Positions 15,958-24,607 of a stretch of 41,487 nucleotides of DNA are shown here, piece by piece. Each line of letters opens with the position of its first letter. Positions within the stretch are counted from its first letter, which is position 1. A program made the translations under genes and the position numbers. The notes beneath the pieces were generated by a model. It was given only the letters and a program-made list of their open reading frames with translations, searched no databases and was not told the DNA's origin. Source of the stretch: Halanaerobium polyolivorans. Lineage in GTDB: Bacteria > Bacillota > Halanaerobiia > Halanaerobiales > Halanaerobiaceae. The stretch covers positions 284,717-326,203 of the forward strand of contig NZ_JAJFAT010000001.1 of NCBI RefSeq assembly GCF_020711195.1. The letters run 5' to 3'.

Positions 15958-17614
15958 AATTTAATTCAGCTGCTTTTTCTAAATACTTAATTATCTTTTC
16001 TTTACTATCAGGTCTAGCAAATAAATAACCCTGCCCATAGTCACAATCTATATCTTTGAGCACTTTAAGTTGAGCTTCAGTTTCTACTCCTTCTGCCACA
16101 ACTTCTATATTAAGAGCATGTGCTAGTTCTATTATTGAATAAACAATATCAAAAGACTTTTGGTCTTCAGTTAAATTTTCGATAAAAAATTGGTCAATTT
16201 TAATATAGTCAATTGGAATCTCTTTTAAATATTTTAAAGAAGAATAGCCTTTACCAAAATCATCTAGATATATATTTATTCCCTTTTCTTTTAATTGGTC
16301 GAGTTTGTTAATATTATTTTCAATATCAACCATTAAATCAGTTTCTGTTAGTTCAATACTAAAGTTTTGAGGATCAACATTATACTCTTTAAGATAATTG
16401 ATTAATAATTCAACAAAATTTGGCTGTTGAAGATTACGAGCTGAGATATTAATGGCAATATCATATTCTAAACTGTTATTATTAGCTTTAAATTTTTTTA
16501 TATCTGCAAGCACTGCTTTTATTACCCACTCTGTTAATGGTTCGATTAAACTGCTTTTTTCTACAAGGGGAATAAACTCAGCTGGAGAAATATAGCCTTT
16601 ACCAGGATGATTCCATCGTATTAAAGCTTCAAAAGTCTGAATACTTTGGTTTTTTAAATTGATTTTAGGCTGATAATGTATTTCAAAATTATCATTTTGA
16701 ATAGATTTATTAATTTCTGCCAACAAATCTAAATTTGTGCTTTCTTCTTGAAAATTAATATCTTCATAATGCCAAAAAGGAAGTTTTTTGTTTTTAGCTT
16801 TTTTAATTGCTAAAAAAGCCTGATTGATAATTCTATCGGTTTTTTTGGCATAATCCGGATAAGTTGTGATTCCAATTGTAAAATTATTATAAATAGAAAT
16901 CTTGCCAAAGTTTAGAGGTTGATCAAGATATTGAAGAAAATCATTAGTAAATGCAACTAAATCATCAACTCTATCTTTATCCAGAATAATTCCATAGTGA
17001 TTTTCGTTAATATAATAAATTTGTTTTTCTAAAGCGGGATATTCTTTAATATATTCAACTAGCAAATCAACATAATCAGGAAAATTGCTAAAACCGGTCA
17101 GTTTATAGATATTTAAAAGATTATTAATTGTTAAAATAAATAAATGAAATTCCTTTTCATTATTTATTTTATTTTCTATCACATTTTTCAATGTACTTTT
17201 ATTTGGTAGTCCGGTTTCTTGATCAAAATAAGCTAATTTTCTATTTTTCATTATCTGTTGTTCTAAATTTGCGAAAAGATAGCCCACAAAACTACCAATT
17301 ATAATTAAAAAGACCATTCTAAAAAGCCAATTTTGAGTCTGCTGCATTAACATAATCTCAGAATCAATAGGCATTAAAGGCCCAAGCACAAAACCGCTGA
17401 TAACCGCTGCAATTATCCCCCCTTTTAAACCATAAAAGTAGCCTGAAATAACAATTGGTAAGTATATTAAATGAGCATAACTGTTTTTGGTTCCACCAGT
17501 AAAATAGACTAAAATACCGATTGCAAGGATAAATATGAGCAAAAAACTTTTTAATAGAATAGTTTTATTTTTCATTTTTTTAAGTTTATTATAAAGCAAA
17601 AAATTATCCTGCAC
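15947..17614 (-). CDS. Membrane-anchored EAL phosphodiesterase with degenerate GGDEF domain
   Basis: 555 residues from the GTG at 17614; the GTG at 17623 lies inside the Shine-Dalgarno GAGGTG. About four membrane segments (residues ~20-118) form a small sensor or anchor region. A GGDEF-fold domain (~127-285) has NENHYG where GGDEF should be, so it is probably not a cyclase. The EAL domain (~295-545) is intact: EAL at ~329-331, NISARN, ELTETDL, DDFGKGYSS, YIKIDQFF, AEGVET and QGYLF. It should hydrolyse c-di-GMP to pGpG at the inner membrane. It lies 58 bases after thrC and overlaps the Mut7-C gene. The signal sensed is unknown. Confidence 0.9.
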   Translation of the reverse strand: MQDNFLLYNKLKKMKNKTILLKSFLLIFILAIGILVYFTGGTKNSYAHLIYLPIVISGYFYGLKGGIIAAVISGFVLGPLMPIDSEIMLMQQTQNWLFRMVFLIIIGSFVGYLFANLEQQIMKNRKLAYFDQETGLPNKSTLKNVIENKINNEKEFHLFILTINNLLNIYKLTGFSNFPDYVDLLVEYIKEYPALEKQIYYINENHYGIILDKDRVDDLVAFTNDFLQYLDQPLNFGKISIYNNFTIGITTYPDYAKKTDRIINQAFLAIKKAKNKKLPFWHYEDINFQEESTNLDLLAEINKSIQNDNFEIHYQPKINLKNQSIQTFEALIRWNHPGKGYISPAEFIPLVEKSSLIEPLTEWVIKAVLADIKKFKANNNSLEYDIAINISARNLQQPNFVELLINYLKEYNVDPQNFSIELTETDLMVDIENNINKLDQLKEKGINIYLDDFGKGYSSLKYLKEIPIDYIKIDQFFIENLTEDQKSFDIVYSIIELAHALNIEVVAEGVETEAQLKVLKDIDCDYGQGYLFARPDSKEKIIKYLEKAAELNYEK

Positions 17615-17672
17615 AATAATCACCTCAGCTACAGCAGAATTAGTATTTCGAGCTTTTTAACAAGCTATCAAT

Positions 17673-19166
17673 TTAAATAGCTAAAATATCTTTTAATTCT
17701 TCTTTAACCTTATTTTTAGAACAGTTTCGCTTATGTTTTTCATCCATATTTTCTAATCCTTTAATTGCCCGATGAATTTCTGTGCCGCTTAATTGCTTCA
17801 GTTCTTCAATTATTCTATATTCATCAACTGCAATTTTTTCATTTTTAATTGCTTCCAGTACAGCTCGGCTAAATTTATATGGACTAGCAGTAGAATCAAT
17901 CACAGCTGTAGTTAAGTCTGAACTTTGATCCCTATATTTATTTAAAGAATCAAAAGCAACAGCAGTATGAGGATCAATTAAATAATCAAAGTCTTGATAG
18001 CAAAGCTTAATTGCTTTTTTTGCCTCATCTTCCTGACTGAATTGACCAACAAACTTGGCCTGGATCTTAGCTAAAGTTTCTTGATCGATTTTAAAGCTAT
18101 TATTTTCTTTTAATTCTTTATACCATTGGTTTATCTGCTCACTATCATGTTCGGTCATTTCAAATAAAAATCTCTCCAGATTAGAAGAAATTAAAATATC
18201 CATTGAAGGACTGATAGTTTTTTTGAATTCTCTATCAATATCATAAACACCTGTTTTTAAAAAATCTGTTAAAACCTTATTATCATTTGAAGCACATATA
18301 AACTTATTAACTGGTAATCCTAATTTATAAGCATAATATGCTGCAAGTATATTACCAAAATTACCTGTAGGAACTGTAATATTAATTTCTTCTCCTTCAC
18401 TAATAGCATTATCATTTATTAATTGAAAATAGGCAGAAAAATAATATACTATTTGCGGTAATAATCTACCCCAGTTAATTGAATTAGCTGAAGAAAAACG
18501 ATATGAGTTTGCTTCCATTTTAGCTTTAAAGCTTTTATCACTAAATACTTCTTTTACTGCATTTTGACAATCATCAAAGTTTCCCTGTAGAGAAACTACT
18601 TCAGTATTGCTGCCACCGGTGGTTTTCATTTGATCTTTTTGTACCCTACTTACTCCAGCTTCAGGATAAAAGACAATAATTTTTACACCTTCAACATCCT
18701 TAAAACCTTCTAAAGCAGCCTTACCTGTATCTCCTGAAGTTGCAACTAAAATAACTATCTCATCATCTACATCACTTTTATCTGCAGCTAAAACAAGCAA
18801 ATAAGGCATTATCTGAAGGGCAAGGTCTTTAAAGGCAGCGGTAGGTCCATGCCATAATTCAAGTATATATCTATTATTATCTAATTTCTTAAGTGGGGTT
18901 ACTTTTTCAACCGGAAAATTCTGCTCTGAATAAGCAGCTTTAACAGATTCTTCAATTTCTCTGCTGCTGTAATCACTCAAAAAATATTTTAAAATCCAGC
19001 TTGCAATTTCCTGATAGCTTTTATCTTTTTTCTCCATTATTTCTTCTCTACTAAATTTTTCTACTTGAGCTGGAACAAAAAGCCCTCCATCAGGAGATAA
19101 TCCCAAACGGATTGCTTCTGCAGCACTTACTCTTTTAAATTTTCCTCTTGTACTCAAATACTCCAT
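17673..19166 (-). CDS. thrC: Threonine synthase
   Basis: 497 residues, the longer bacterial type. The N-terminus MEYLSTRGK and the PLP-binding motif WHGPTAAFKDLALQ (Lys113) identify it, followed by ATSGDTGKAALEG and PTGNFGNILAAYYA for cofactor phosphate binding. It converts O-phosphohomoserine to threonine in the cytosol. The ATG follows TTGGAGG. It stands first in a tightly spaced series (thrC, EAL, Mut7-C, DASS) behind a good promoter; no other threonine genes are nearby. I see no leader attenuator between promoter and start. Confidence 0.95.
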   Translation of the reverse strand: MEYLSTRGKFKRVSAAEAIRLGLSPDGGLFVPAQVEKFSREEIMEKKDKSYQEIASWILKYFLSDYSSREIEESVKAAYSEQNFPVEKVTPLKKLDNNRYILELWHGPTAAFKDLALQIMPYLLVLAADKSDVDDEIVILVATSGDTGKAALEGFKDVEGVKIIVFYPEAGVSRVQKDQMKTTGGSNTEVVSLQGNFDDCQNAVKEVFSDKSFKAKMEANSYRFSSANSINWGRLLPQIVYYFSAYFQLINDNAISEGEEINITVPTGNFGNILAAYYAYKLGLPVNKFICASNDNKVLTDFLKTGVYDIDREFKKTISPSMDILISSNLERFLFEMTEHDSEQINQWYKELKENNSFKIDQETLAKIQAKFVGQFSQEDEAKKAIKLCYQDFDYLIDPHTAVAFDSLNKYRDQSSDLTTAVIDSTASPYKFSRAVLEAIKNEKIAVDEYRIIEELKQLSGTEIHRAIKGLENMDEKHKRNCSKNKVKEELKDILAI

Positions 19167-19200
19167 TCTTATTAACCTCCAATTTGTATAATCACTTATT

Positions 19201-19229
19201 ATTATACCTAATCTTAATGCTGATGTCTA
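19201..19229 (-). promoter_or_regulatory. Promoter of thrC
   Basis: TAGACA (19229-19224) and TATAAT (19206-19201) on the minus strand with a 17-base spacer, about 35 bases upstream of the thrC ATG. Confidence 0.65.
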
Positions 19230-19269
19230 TTAAATGAAAATATTAATATACAAATACTACAATTTTTTA

Positions 19270-19299
19270 TATAATATAACTAATGAAGGGGGAAAATAA
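19270..19299 (+). promoter_or_regulatory. -10 box and ribosome site of the DUF2953 gene
   Basis: TATAAT at 19270-19275 predicts a transcript start near 19282. The strong AAGGGGG at 19287-19293 is followed after eight bases by TTG at 19301. An ATG at 19283 would sit at the transcript's first bases, without a ribosome site, so the TTG is preferred. Confidence 0.5.
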
Positions 19300-19300
19300 A

Positions 19301-19891
19301 TTGCTGCAATTTATATTTATATTTTTTATTTTAATCTTATTTTTTCTCTTAACGCTTTTAATTATTCCTTATTATTACCAAATTAATTTTTATTATAAAG
19401 ATCACTTTCATTATTTTCTTTTATTTAAGTACAGCTTTATTTCTTTAAAAGTCAAAGGGAGTTTATTTAATTCTGAGCTGATTATCAGCCTTTTTAATCA
19501 CAGCATAAATTTAACTGAAATCCCTTTTTTAAATAATATAGGCTCTCTGGCAAAAGATATAATAAATAATGAAAATAATACTAAAAAAGAAATAAAGTCA
19601 ATTAAAAAGAAATTTGATTTTGCTGAAATAGCTAAAATAATTAATCAGAATAATCTTAATCATCTTTTTCAATTCATAGTTAAATTATTAAATCATTTAA
19701 AAAATAATCTTTTAAAAATAAAAATGGATTTAGCCTTTTCTGACCCCTATTATAGCGGCTTATTTTATGCATATTATTATAGTTTTAAAAACTTATTTAA
19801 GAAAGGAGTGTTTAATGCAGATCTTTGCTGGCAGGCCAGCGAATTTAAAGGAGATCTAGAAATAGCAGGTAAAATTATTTTAAATTGGTGA
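19301..19891 (+). CDS. DUF2953 membrane protein (YtfI-like)
   Basis: About 196 residues from the TTG at 19301. A single N-terminal membrane segment (FIFIFFILILFFLLTLLI) is followed by a basic, Asn/Lys/Ile-rich middle. The C-terminal region (SDPYYSGLFYAYYYSF, then DLCWQASEFKGDLEIAGKIIL) matches the DUF2953 core. In Bacillus the family member YtfI sits next to ytfJ (gerW), as here. Its molecular function is unknown. The protein ends abruptly after GKIILNW, where homologues as I recall them carry some twenty more residues. The next gene begins immediately without its own N-terminus, so the junction looks like a deletion. Confidence 0.75.
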   Translation: MLQFIFIFFILILFFLLTLLIIPYYYQINFYYKDHFHYFLLFKYSFISLKVKGSLFNSELIISLFNHSINLTEIPFLNNIGSLAKDIINNENNTKKEIKSIKKKFDFAEIAKIINQNNLNHLFQFIVKLLNHLKNNLLKIKMDLAFSDPYYSGLFYAYYYSFKNLFKKGVFNADLCWQASEFKGDLEIAGKIILNW

Positions 19892-19916
19892 AACAATAGT
19901 TGTTGATGATATCAAG

Positions 19917-20180
19917 TTGATACCAATAATAACTGCCTCTTTTGGTTTAGGTGGAGGTATTGGTGAAGAAAAAAATGACAGTGGTGGAGGTGGTGGCTTA
20001 GGCTGCAAGATATCACCAGATGCAATATTGGTTATTAAAGATAATCAGGTAGAAATGATGCCGGTAAACACAAGAGGTTCACTTGATAAGTTAATTGAAA
20101 AAGTGCCAGAACTTTTAGAAAAAATAAATACTTGTAAGCAAAAGAAAAAAGAAGAATCTAAGCTGGAAAAAGAAGAATAA
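19917..20180 (+). CDS. GerW/YtfJ-family protein, apparently missing its N-terminus
   Basis: The frame is open from 19884 and reads IGETIVVDDIKLIPIITASFGLGGG, then a Gly-rich stretch and CKISPDAILVIKDNQVEMMPV, the conserved second half of GerW/YtfJ. The ~30-40 residues that normally precede GETI are not encoded: a TAA lies at 19881 in this frame and the upstream bases belong to DUF2953 in another frame. The only conventional start is TTG at 19917 (87 residues), which would cut into the conserved core and has no ribosome site. It is probably a decayed sporulation-associated gene or a casualty of a small deletion. A frameshifted fusion to DUF2953 is the alternative. Confidence 0.55.
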   Translation: MIPIITASFGLGGGIGEEKNDSGGGGGLGCKISPDAILVIKDNQVEMMPVNTRGSLDKLIEKVPELLEKINTCKQKKKEESKLEKEE

Positions 20181-20188
20181 GTGCTTCA

Positions 20189-20240
20189 AATAAGCGGACA
20201 AAAATTAGCAGCTGTTAAATTTGTCCGCTTATTTTTTTTT
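20189..20240. terminator. Bidirectional terminator between convergent genes
   Basis: Perfect 14-bp stem: AATAAGCGGACAAA (20189-20202) and its complement (20220-20233), followed by a T-run to 20240. It ends the plus-strand GerW unit. It also follows the minus-strand aldo/keto reductase stop, although the A-run on the left side is short. Confidence 0.9.
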
Positions 20241-20242
20241 TA

Positions 20243-21202
20243 TTATTCTAAATTAAGTTTAGTAATTATTTGATCAGATTTATCAGTTAATAACTGCATT
20301 TCTTTTTCACTTAAGTTAAAATCTGCAGCACCTGCATTTTCTGCAGCCTGTTTTTTGTTTTTAGCTCCAACTAAAGCAGTTGTAATACCTGCTCGATTGA
20401 TAGCCCAGTTAATTGCTACCTGGGCAGCTGTTTTGCTATTAGCTGCTGCAATATCTTCGATAAGCTCAATCAACTTTTGAACTAGATCCCAATTTTCTGC
20501 TTTGAAAAAGGGATAAAATGAATCTCTATTTTCTTTTTCACCACTAAAATCAGGTCTTTTTTTGTATTTACCGCTTAAAATTCCACCGCCTAAGGTACCA
20601 TAACTTAAAGCTGCTAATTTATTTTCAACTAAATAGGGTAGAATCTCTTTTTTAATATCCCTTTTTAAAAGTGAATATTGTGGCTGTAAACTGATAATAT
20701 CAGTTAAACTCGCAATTTTCTCCATTAAATTGAGATCGAAATTGCAGACTCCTAAATATTTGAATTTGCCCTCTTCTTTCAATTTCTGTAGTTCTTCTAC
20801 ACTTTCTTCGAGTGCTGTATCAGGATCAGGCCAATGAATTTGATAGATATCAACTTGATCAATTTCAAGCCTAGATAAAGAGAGTTCAAGATCTTTTCTA
20901 ATTCTCTGAGGGCTTAAATCCCTAATATATTTAGGACCATCTCTATAAGTTCCACATTTACTGGCAATTATTACTTGATCTCTAATACCCTTTATTGCTT
21001 GACCAACTATCTTTTCTGCATGACCATCTCCATATGCCGGAGCAGTATCGATTAAATTAATCCCAGAAAAAACTGCTGCTTTAATAGCCTGAATAGATTT
21101 TTGGTCATCAACTCTGCCAAATGTATCATTGCCATAGGCCCAGGTTCCCAGGCCAACTGCAGAGACCTCGAGATCTGTACCAGCTATTTTTCTATACTGC
21201 AT
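20243..21202 (-). CDS. Aldo/keto reductase
   Basis: 319 residues with the AKR catalytic tetrad visible: Asp52 and Tyr57 (IDTAPAYGDG), Lys82 (IASKCG) and His123 (YQIHWPD). The C-terminal NADPH-binding region TTALVGAKNKKQAAENAGA is present. It probably reduces an aldehyde or sugar-type carbonyl with NADPH; members resembling L-glyceraldehyde-3-phosphate reductase or YajO are the nearest I can name. It lies 30 bases downstream of the phosphohexomutase gene and shares its direction, so the two are probably co-transcribed. AGGGGG precedes the ATG. Confidence 0.88.
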   Translation of the reverse strand: MQYRKIAGTDLEVSAVGLGTWAYGNDTFGRVDDQKSIQAIKAAVFSGINLIDTAPAYGDGHAEKIVGQAIKGIRDQVIIASKCGTYRDGPKYIRDLSPQRIRKDLELSLSRLEIDQVDIYQIHWPDPDTALEESVEELQKLKEEGKFKYLGVCNFDLNLMEKIASLTDIISLQPQYSLLKRDIKKEILPYLVENKLAALSYGTLGGGILSGKYKKRPDFSGEKENRDSFYPFFKAENWDLVQKLIELIEDIAAANSKTAAQVAINWAINRAGITTALVGAKNKKQAAENAGAADFNLSEKEMQLLTDKSDQIITKLNLE

Positions 21203-21232
21203 ATTTATTCCCCCTAATAACTTCTTATAAGA

Positions 21233-22768
21233 TTATTGTAAATTTTCAAGTTCTACCTTATCATAATTAGCTAAATATTTTCTTAACTCAGCTTTAATAT
21301 ATTCTAGTTTGCTTTTATCATCACATTCAACATTTAAAACTAAAACAGGATCATGTAATGACATCCTTAACAAAAACCAGTCCTTATCACCACAATTTAC
21401 TCTAATCCCCTGATAATTTCTGGGAGCGACTTCCCAATTAGCAAAGACTTTTATATAATTTTTTAAATTATTAATTATATCCTGTCCATATTCTTGAAAG
21501 TCTTCCAGTTTTATATTCATTCTATATTCTTCTTTGATCTCTGCTTCTTCTAAGTCTGAAATCAGAACTCCAATATTATTAATTCCTTGAGCTTTTAAAT
21601 TAGCCATTTTAATTAATACTTTAGCAACCATATAGGCACCATCATCTAAAAAATAATTTTCTTTAAATGCTGCATGACCAGAGGTTTCTATAGCAAGTGG
21701 TACGGTTTGACCTTCACTTTCTAATCTTTTAGCCTCATTAATTACATTTTTATAACCTCTTTTAAAACGATGATGAACACCACCCAGTTTATCTTCAATA
21801 AATTTATTTAAACCAACTGAAGTTACAGAATCAGTCACTATTGTTGAGCCTGGGTAGTCTTCTAAAACTATCTTTGAAGCCAAAGCAATTAATTTATTTC
21901 TATTAATTGCCTGACCATTACTATCAACTACTGCTGCTCGATCAACATCTGTATCAAAAATTATACCAAGATCGGCATCATTTTCAATAACTGCTTGTTT
22001 AATAGATTCTATGGCTTCTTTGTCTTCTGGGTTGGGAGGATGATTAGGAAAATAACCATCAGCTTCTAGAAATTGACTTCCTTCAATCTCAGCTCCAAGC
22101 TCTTTTAATATTTTATCGGCAAAAAAGCCTCCTGCTCCATTCCCAGCATCAACAATTATTTTTGAAGCAGCCAAAGGTTTATCTTTATCAATCCCTTCTT
22201 TAAGTTCATCTCTAATAATTGATTTTAAGTGATTACAGTAGTCAGAAATTAAATCGATCTTTTCAGCTTTTAATACTTTGTCCTCTTCTTTTTGATAGTT
22301 TTCTCTAATCTCTGCTTCACTTTGAGCAGCTAAATCTAGGATATTTTTAATATCTTCTTTTTCTAAACCACCTTCTCTGCTGAAAAACTTAAAACCATTT
22401 TTATCATAAGGAAGATGGCTTGCTGTTATCATAATTGCACCATCATATTGGTGGCCAGCTAAAACTGTCGCCATAAACATAGCTGGTGTAGAGGCTAAAC
22501 CTGCATCATATACTTTAGCCCCATTATGGGATAAACCTTTTAACAAAGCATTTTTAAGCCTTTGAGCTGATATCCTAGAATCATGGCCAACTGCTATTGT
22601 TAAGTCATTAAGCTTTTTATCTTTCTTCTCTGCTAACCACTTAGAAAAACTATCTCCAATTCCATAAACTACTTGATTGCTTAATTCAATTGGGCCATTT
22701 TCAGTTTCTACTGCCTTACCTCTAATATCTGTTCCACTTATTAATTTTGACCAATTAATTTTTGACAA
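21233..22768 (-). CDS. Phosphoglucomutase/phosphomannomutase-family phosphohexomutase
   Basis: About 511 residues from the TTG at 22768, eight bases after GGAG; the overlapping GTG codons at 22777 and 22774 are too close to it. Four domains of the superfamily are recognisable. The phosphoserine loop is ITASHLPYDKNGFKFF (Ser117), with Leu where most bacterial enzymes have Asn (TASHNP). The metal loop is DTDVDRAA, the sugar loop is IETSGHAAF, and a C-terminal phosphate-binding domain follows. It interconverts hexose-1- and hexose-6-phosphates for polysaccharide or envelope sugar supply. The TASHLP variant also occurs in plant-type members. Which hexose it prefers is unclear. Confidence 0.88.
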   Translation of the reverse strand: MSKINWSKLISGTDIRGKAVETENGPIELSNQVVYGIGDSFSKWLAEKKDKKLNDLTIAVGHDSRISAQRLKNALLKGLSHNGAKVYDAGLASTPAMFMATVLAGHQYDGAIMITASHLPYDKNGFKFFSREGGLEKEDIKNILDLAAQSEAEIRENYQKEEDKVLKAEKIDLISDYCNHLKSIIRDELKEGIDKDKPLAASKIIVDAGNGAGGFFADKILKELGAEIEGSQFLEADGYFPNHPPNPEDKEAIESIKQAVIENDADLGIIFDTDVDRAAVVDSNGQAINRNKLIALASKIVLEDYPGSTIVTDSVTSVGLNKFIEDKLGGVHHRFKRGYKNVINEAKRLESEGQTVPLAIETSGHAAFKENYFLDDGAYMVAKVLIKMANLKAQGINNIGVLISDLEEAEIKEEYRMNIKLEDFQEYGQDIINNLKNYIKVFANWEVAPRNYQGIRVNCGDKDWFLLRMSLHDPVLVLNVECDDKSKLEYIKAELRKYLANYDKVELENLQ

Positions 22769-22939
22769 ATTCACCACTCCAGTTTTTTATTAAAACTCTT
22801 TAGATTTTAGATTGTCTTATAATAAATATCCACTTATATTATAATGCATTGTTATTTTATCTTCAATCATATTTGTGATTTTAATAATATTTTAATGAAA
22901 ATTACAACTTAAGTTTAACATTTCCTTCTCCAAAAGCAA

Positions 22940-22986
22940 AATCGCCTACCAGATAGAATATCAATTCAATATCAAAGTAGACGATT
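22940..22986 (-). terminator. Terminator of the NhaC-type antiporter gene
   Basis: Arms AATCGCCTAC (22940-22949) and GTAGACGATT (22977-22986). In the minus-strand transcript the odd pair is G-U, on the plus strand A-C, so the hairpin is oriented for the antiporter gene; T-rich sequence follows. Confidence 0.6.
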
Positions 22987-23032
22987 AATAGAATTTATAT
23001 TAGCTTAAAACAGCTTGGCTCTTAAGTATTAA

Positions 23033-24346
23033 TTAAAATACAAGAGCTGCTATAATACCAAAAATCATAATTGGAATATTAAAGTGAATAAAGGTTGGTA
23101 CACAGGTGTCCCAGATATGATCATGCTGACCATCTATATCAAGTCCAGCAGAAGGTGCTAGGGTACTATCTGAAGCTGGTGACCCGGCATCACCTAAAGC
23201 AGCTGCAGTACCAATTAAAGCAATTGTTGCTAAAGGACTAAAGCCGGTAGCAGTTGCTAACGGTACATATATTACAGCTAAAATTGGAATTGTACCAAAA
23301 GAAGTTCCGATTCCCATTGTAACAATTAAACCAACAAAAACCATGATAAAAGCAGATATCAAAGAACTATCTCCCATCAAAGCAGATACATTTTCAACTA
23401 AAACTGCAACCTGACCTGTTTCTCTAATGACTGCCCCATAACCAGAAGCAACCAGCATAACAAAAGCAATAAAACCCATCATTCCAATTCCGTCATTTAC
23501 TAAGTCATCGATATCTTTCCATTTTATAGCTCTAAAAACTAACATAATGGTTAAAGCAACTATTGCTCCTAATGGTAAAGAGTCTGTTATAAGTTGAATT
23601 GCTAAAGCTGCAGCTGCTCCTACTAATGCAACAAAATGGCTGGTATTGAATTTTTCAATTTTCTGCTTACCATTTATTTCATCTGCTAGGTCTAGCTCTT
23701 CAAGTGATTTATATTCTCTCTCATTTTTATAAGTATAAAAAACTGCTAAAATTAGACCGATTACCATTCCCAATGCTGGAACCCACATCACACTAGCGAT
23801 CATGGAGTTAGTTACCTGCATTCCATTTTCTATCATTTGATCTCTAATAATATTATGAAAAATTAATCCAAAACCAACTGGTAAAGCAAGATATGGTGCT
23901 TTTAAACCAAATGTTAAAGCTACGGCAACAGCCCTTCTATCAATTTTAAGTTTATTCATAACTCCAATTAAGGGCGGAATCAAAATTGGAATAAAAGCTA
24001 TATGGACCGGAATTAGGTTTTGAGATAATGAAGCAACAAAAGCAATAATTAAAATTAGAACAGTACCTTTCCCCTGCATCCATTTAGCCATATTTTTGGC
24101 CAATATTGCTGCCAAACCAGTTTTGTGGATTGATGCAGCTAAAGCTCCTAATAAAATATAGCTTAGAGCAGTTTCTGCATTTCCTCCCATTCCACCAACT
24201 AGAGTTGACATTGTTTCTCCAATTGAAAGACCGGAAAGAGTCCCTCCAACTAAAGCTGCCATAATTAAAGCTAAAATTACATTTAGTTTTAACAATGATA
24301 ATACAGTCATTACAATTACTGAGATTACTACTGGATTAGTTAACAA
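23033..24346 (-). CDS. NhaC/YuiF-type Na+/H+ antiporter family membrane protein
   Basis: About 437 residues from the TTG at 24346, seven bases after GGGAGG; the longer ATG reading (24403) would include a 5' hairpin and has no ribosome site. Roughly eleven membrane segments are present, with SQNLIPVHIAFIPILIPP in the first half and GTSFGTIPILAVIYVPL and LGDAGSPASDSTLAPSAG in the second. The latter Asp/Ser-rich motif is typical of this ion-transporter superfamily. It probably exports sodium in exchange for protons at the inner membrane; amino-acid or organic-acid exchange is possible for relatives. It stands alone with its own promoter and terminator. Confidence 0.8.
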   Translation of the reverse strand: MLTNPVVISVIVMTVLSLLKLNVILALIMAALVGGTLSGLSIGETMSTLVGGMGGNAETALSYILLGALAASIHKTGLAAILAKNMAKWMQGKGTVLILIIAFVASLSQNLIPVHIAFIPILIPPLIGVMNKLKIDRRAVAVALTFGLKAPYLALPVGFGLIFHNIIRDQMIENGMQVTNSMIASVMWVPALGMVIGLILAVFYTYKNEREYKSLEELDLADEINGKQKIEKFNTSHFVALVGAAAALAIQLITDSLPLGAIVALTIMLVFRAIKWKDIDDLVNDGIGMMGFIAFVMLVASGYGAVIRETGQVAVLVENVSALMGDSSLISAFIMVFVGLIVTMGIGTSFGTIPILAVIYVPLATATGFSPLATIALIGTAAALGDAGSPASDSTLAPSAGLDIDGQHDHIWDTCVPTFIHFNIPIMIFGIIAALVF

Positions 24347-24373
24347 AATAAATCCTCCCTTTATATTTTTATT

Positions 24374-24437
24374 TGAGCAATTATGCTCAGATTTATTAAG
24401 CAAGTTAATTTTAACATAAATTATATACTTTAATCAA
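24374..24437 (-). promoter_or_regulatory. Promoter and leader hairpin of the antiporter gene
   Basis: On the minus strand TTGATT (24437-24432) and TAAAAT (24413-24408) are 18 bases apart. Between the predicted transcript start and the TTG start lies the perfect inverted repeat TGAGCA-ATTA-TGCTCA (24374-24389), a possible operator or RNA hairpin. Confidence 0.4.
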
Positions 24438-24522
24438 TTAAATTAATAAATTATTTTAATGATTTTCTGCTCTATTTTAATTAAATTCAAATTTGAAGAC
24501 TAAAGAAGTAAATTCACTGAAT

Positions 24523-24568
24523 TAAAAAAAAGCGGCTCAAACCCAAAAGCAATGAGTTTTTGCCGCTT
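24523..24568 (-). terminator. Terminator of msrAB
   Basis: Arms AAGCGGC (24530-24536) and GCCGCTT (24562-24568) with a partly paired loop. On the minus strand the stem runs into eight Ts (24531-24524). It lies 40 bases beyond the msrAB stop. Confidence 0.85.
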
Positions 24569-24607
24569 AATTGTATTTTTAAAAATAATATTTTCACTTA
24601 ATAAAAA

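Noticed and set aside
24486-24497. TTCAAATTTGAA palindrome upstream of the antiporter gene
   Set aside because: A 12-bp AT-rich palindrome well away from the promoter; too likely by chance to claim.
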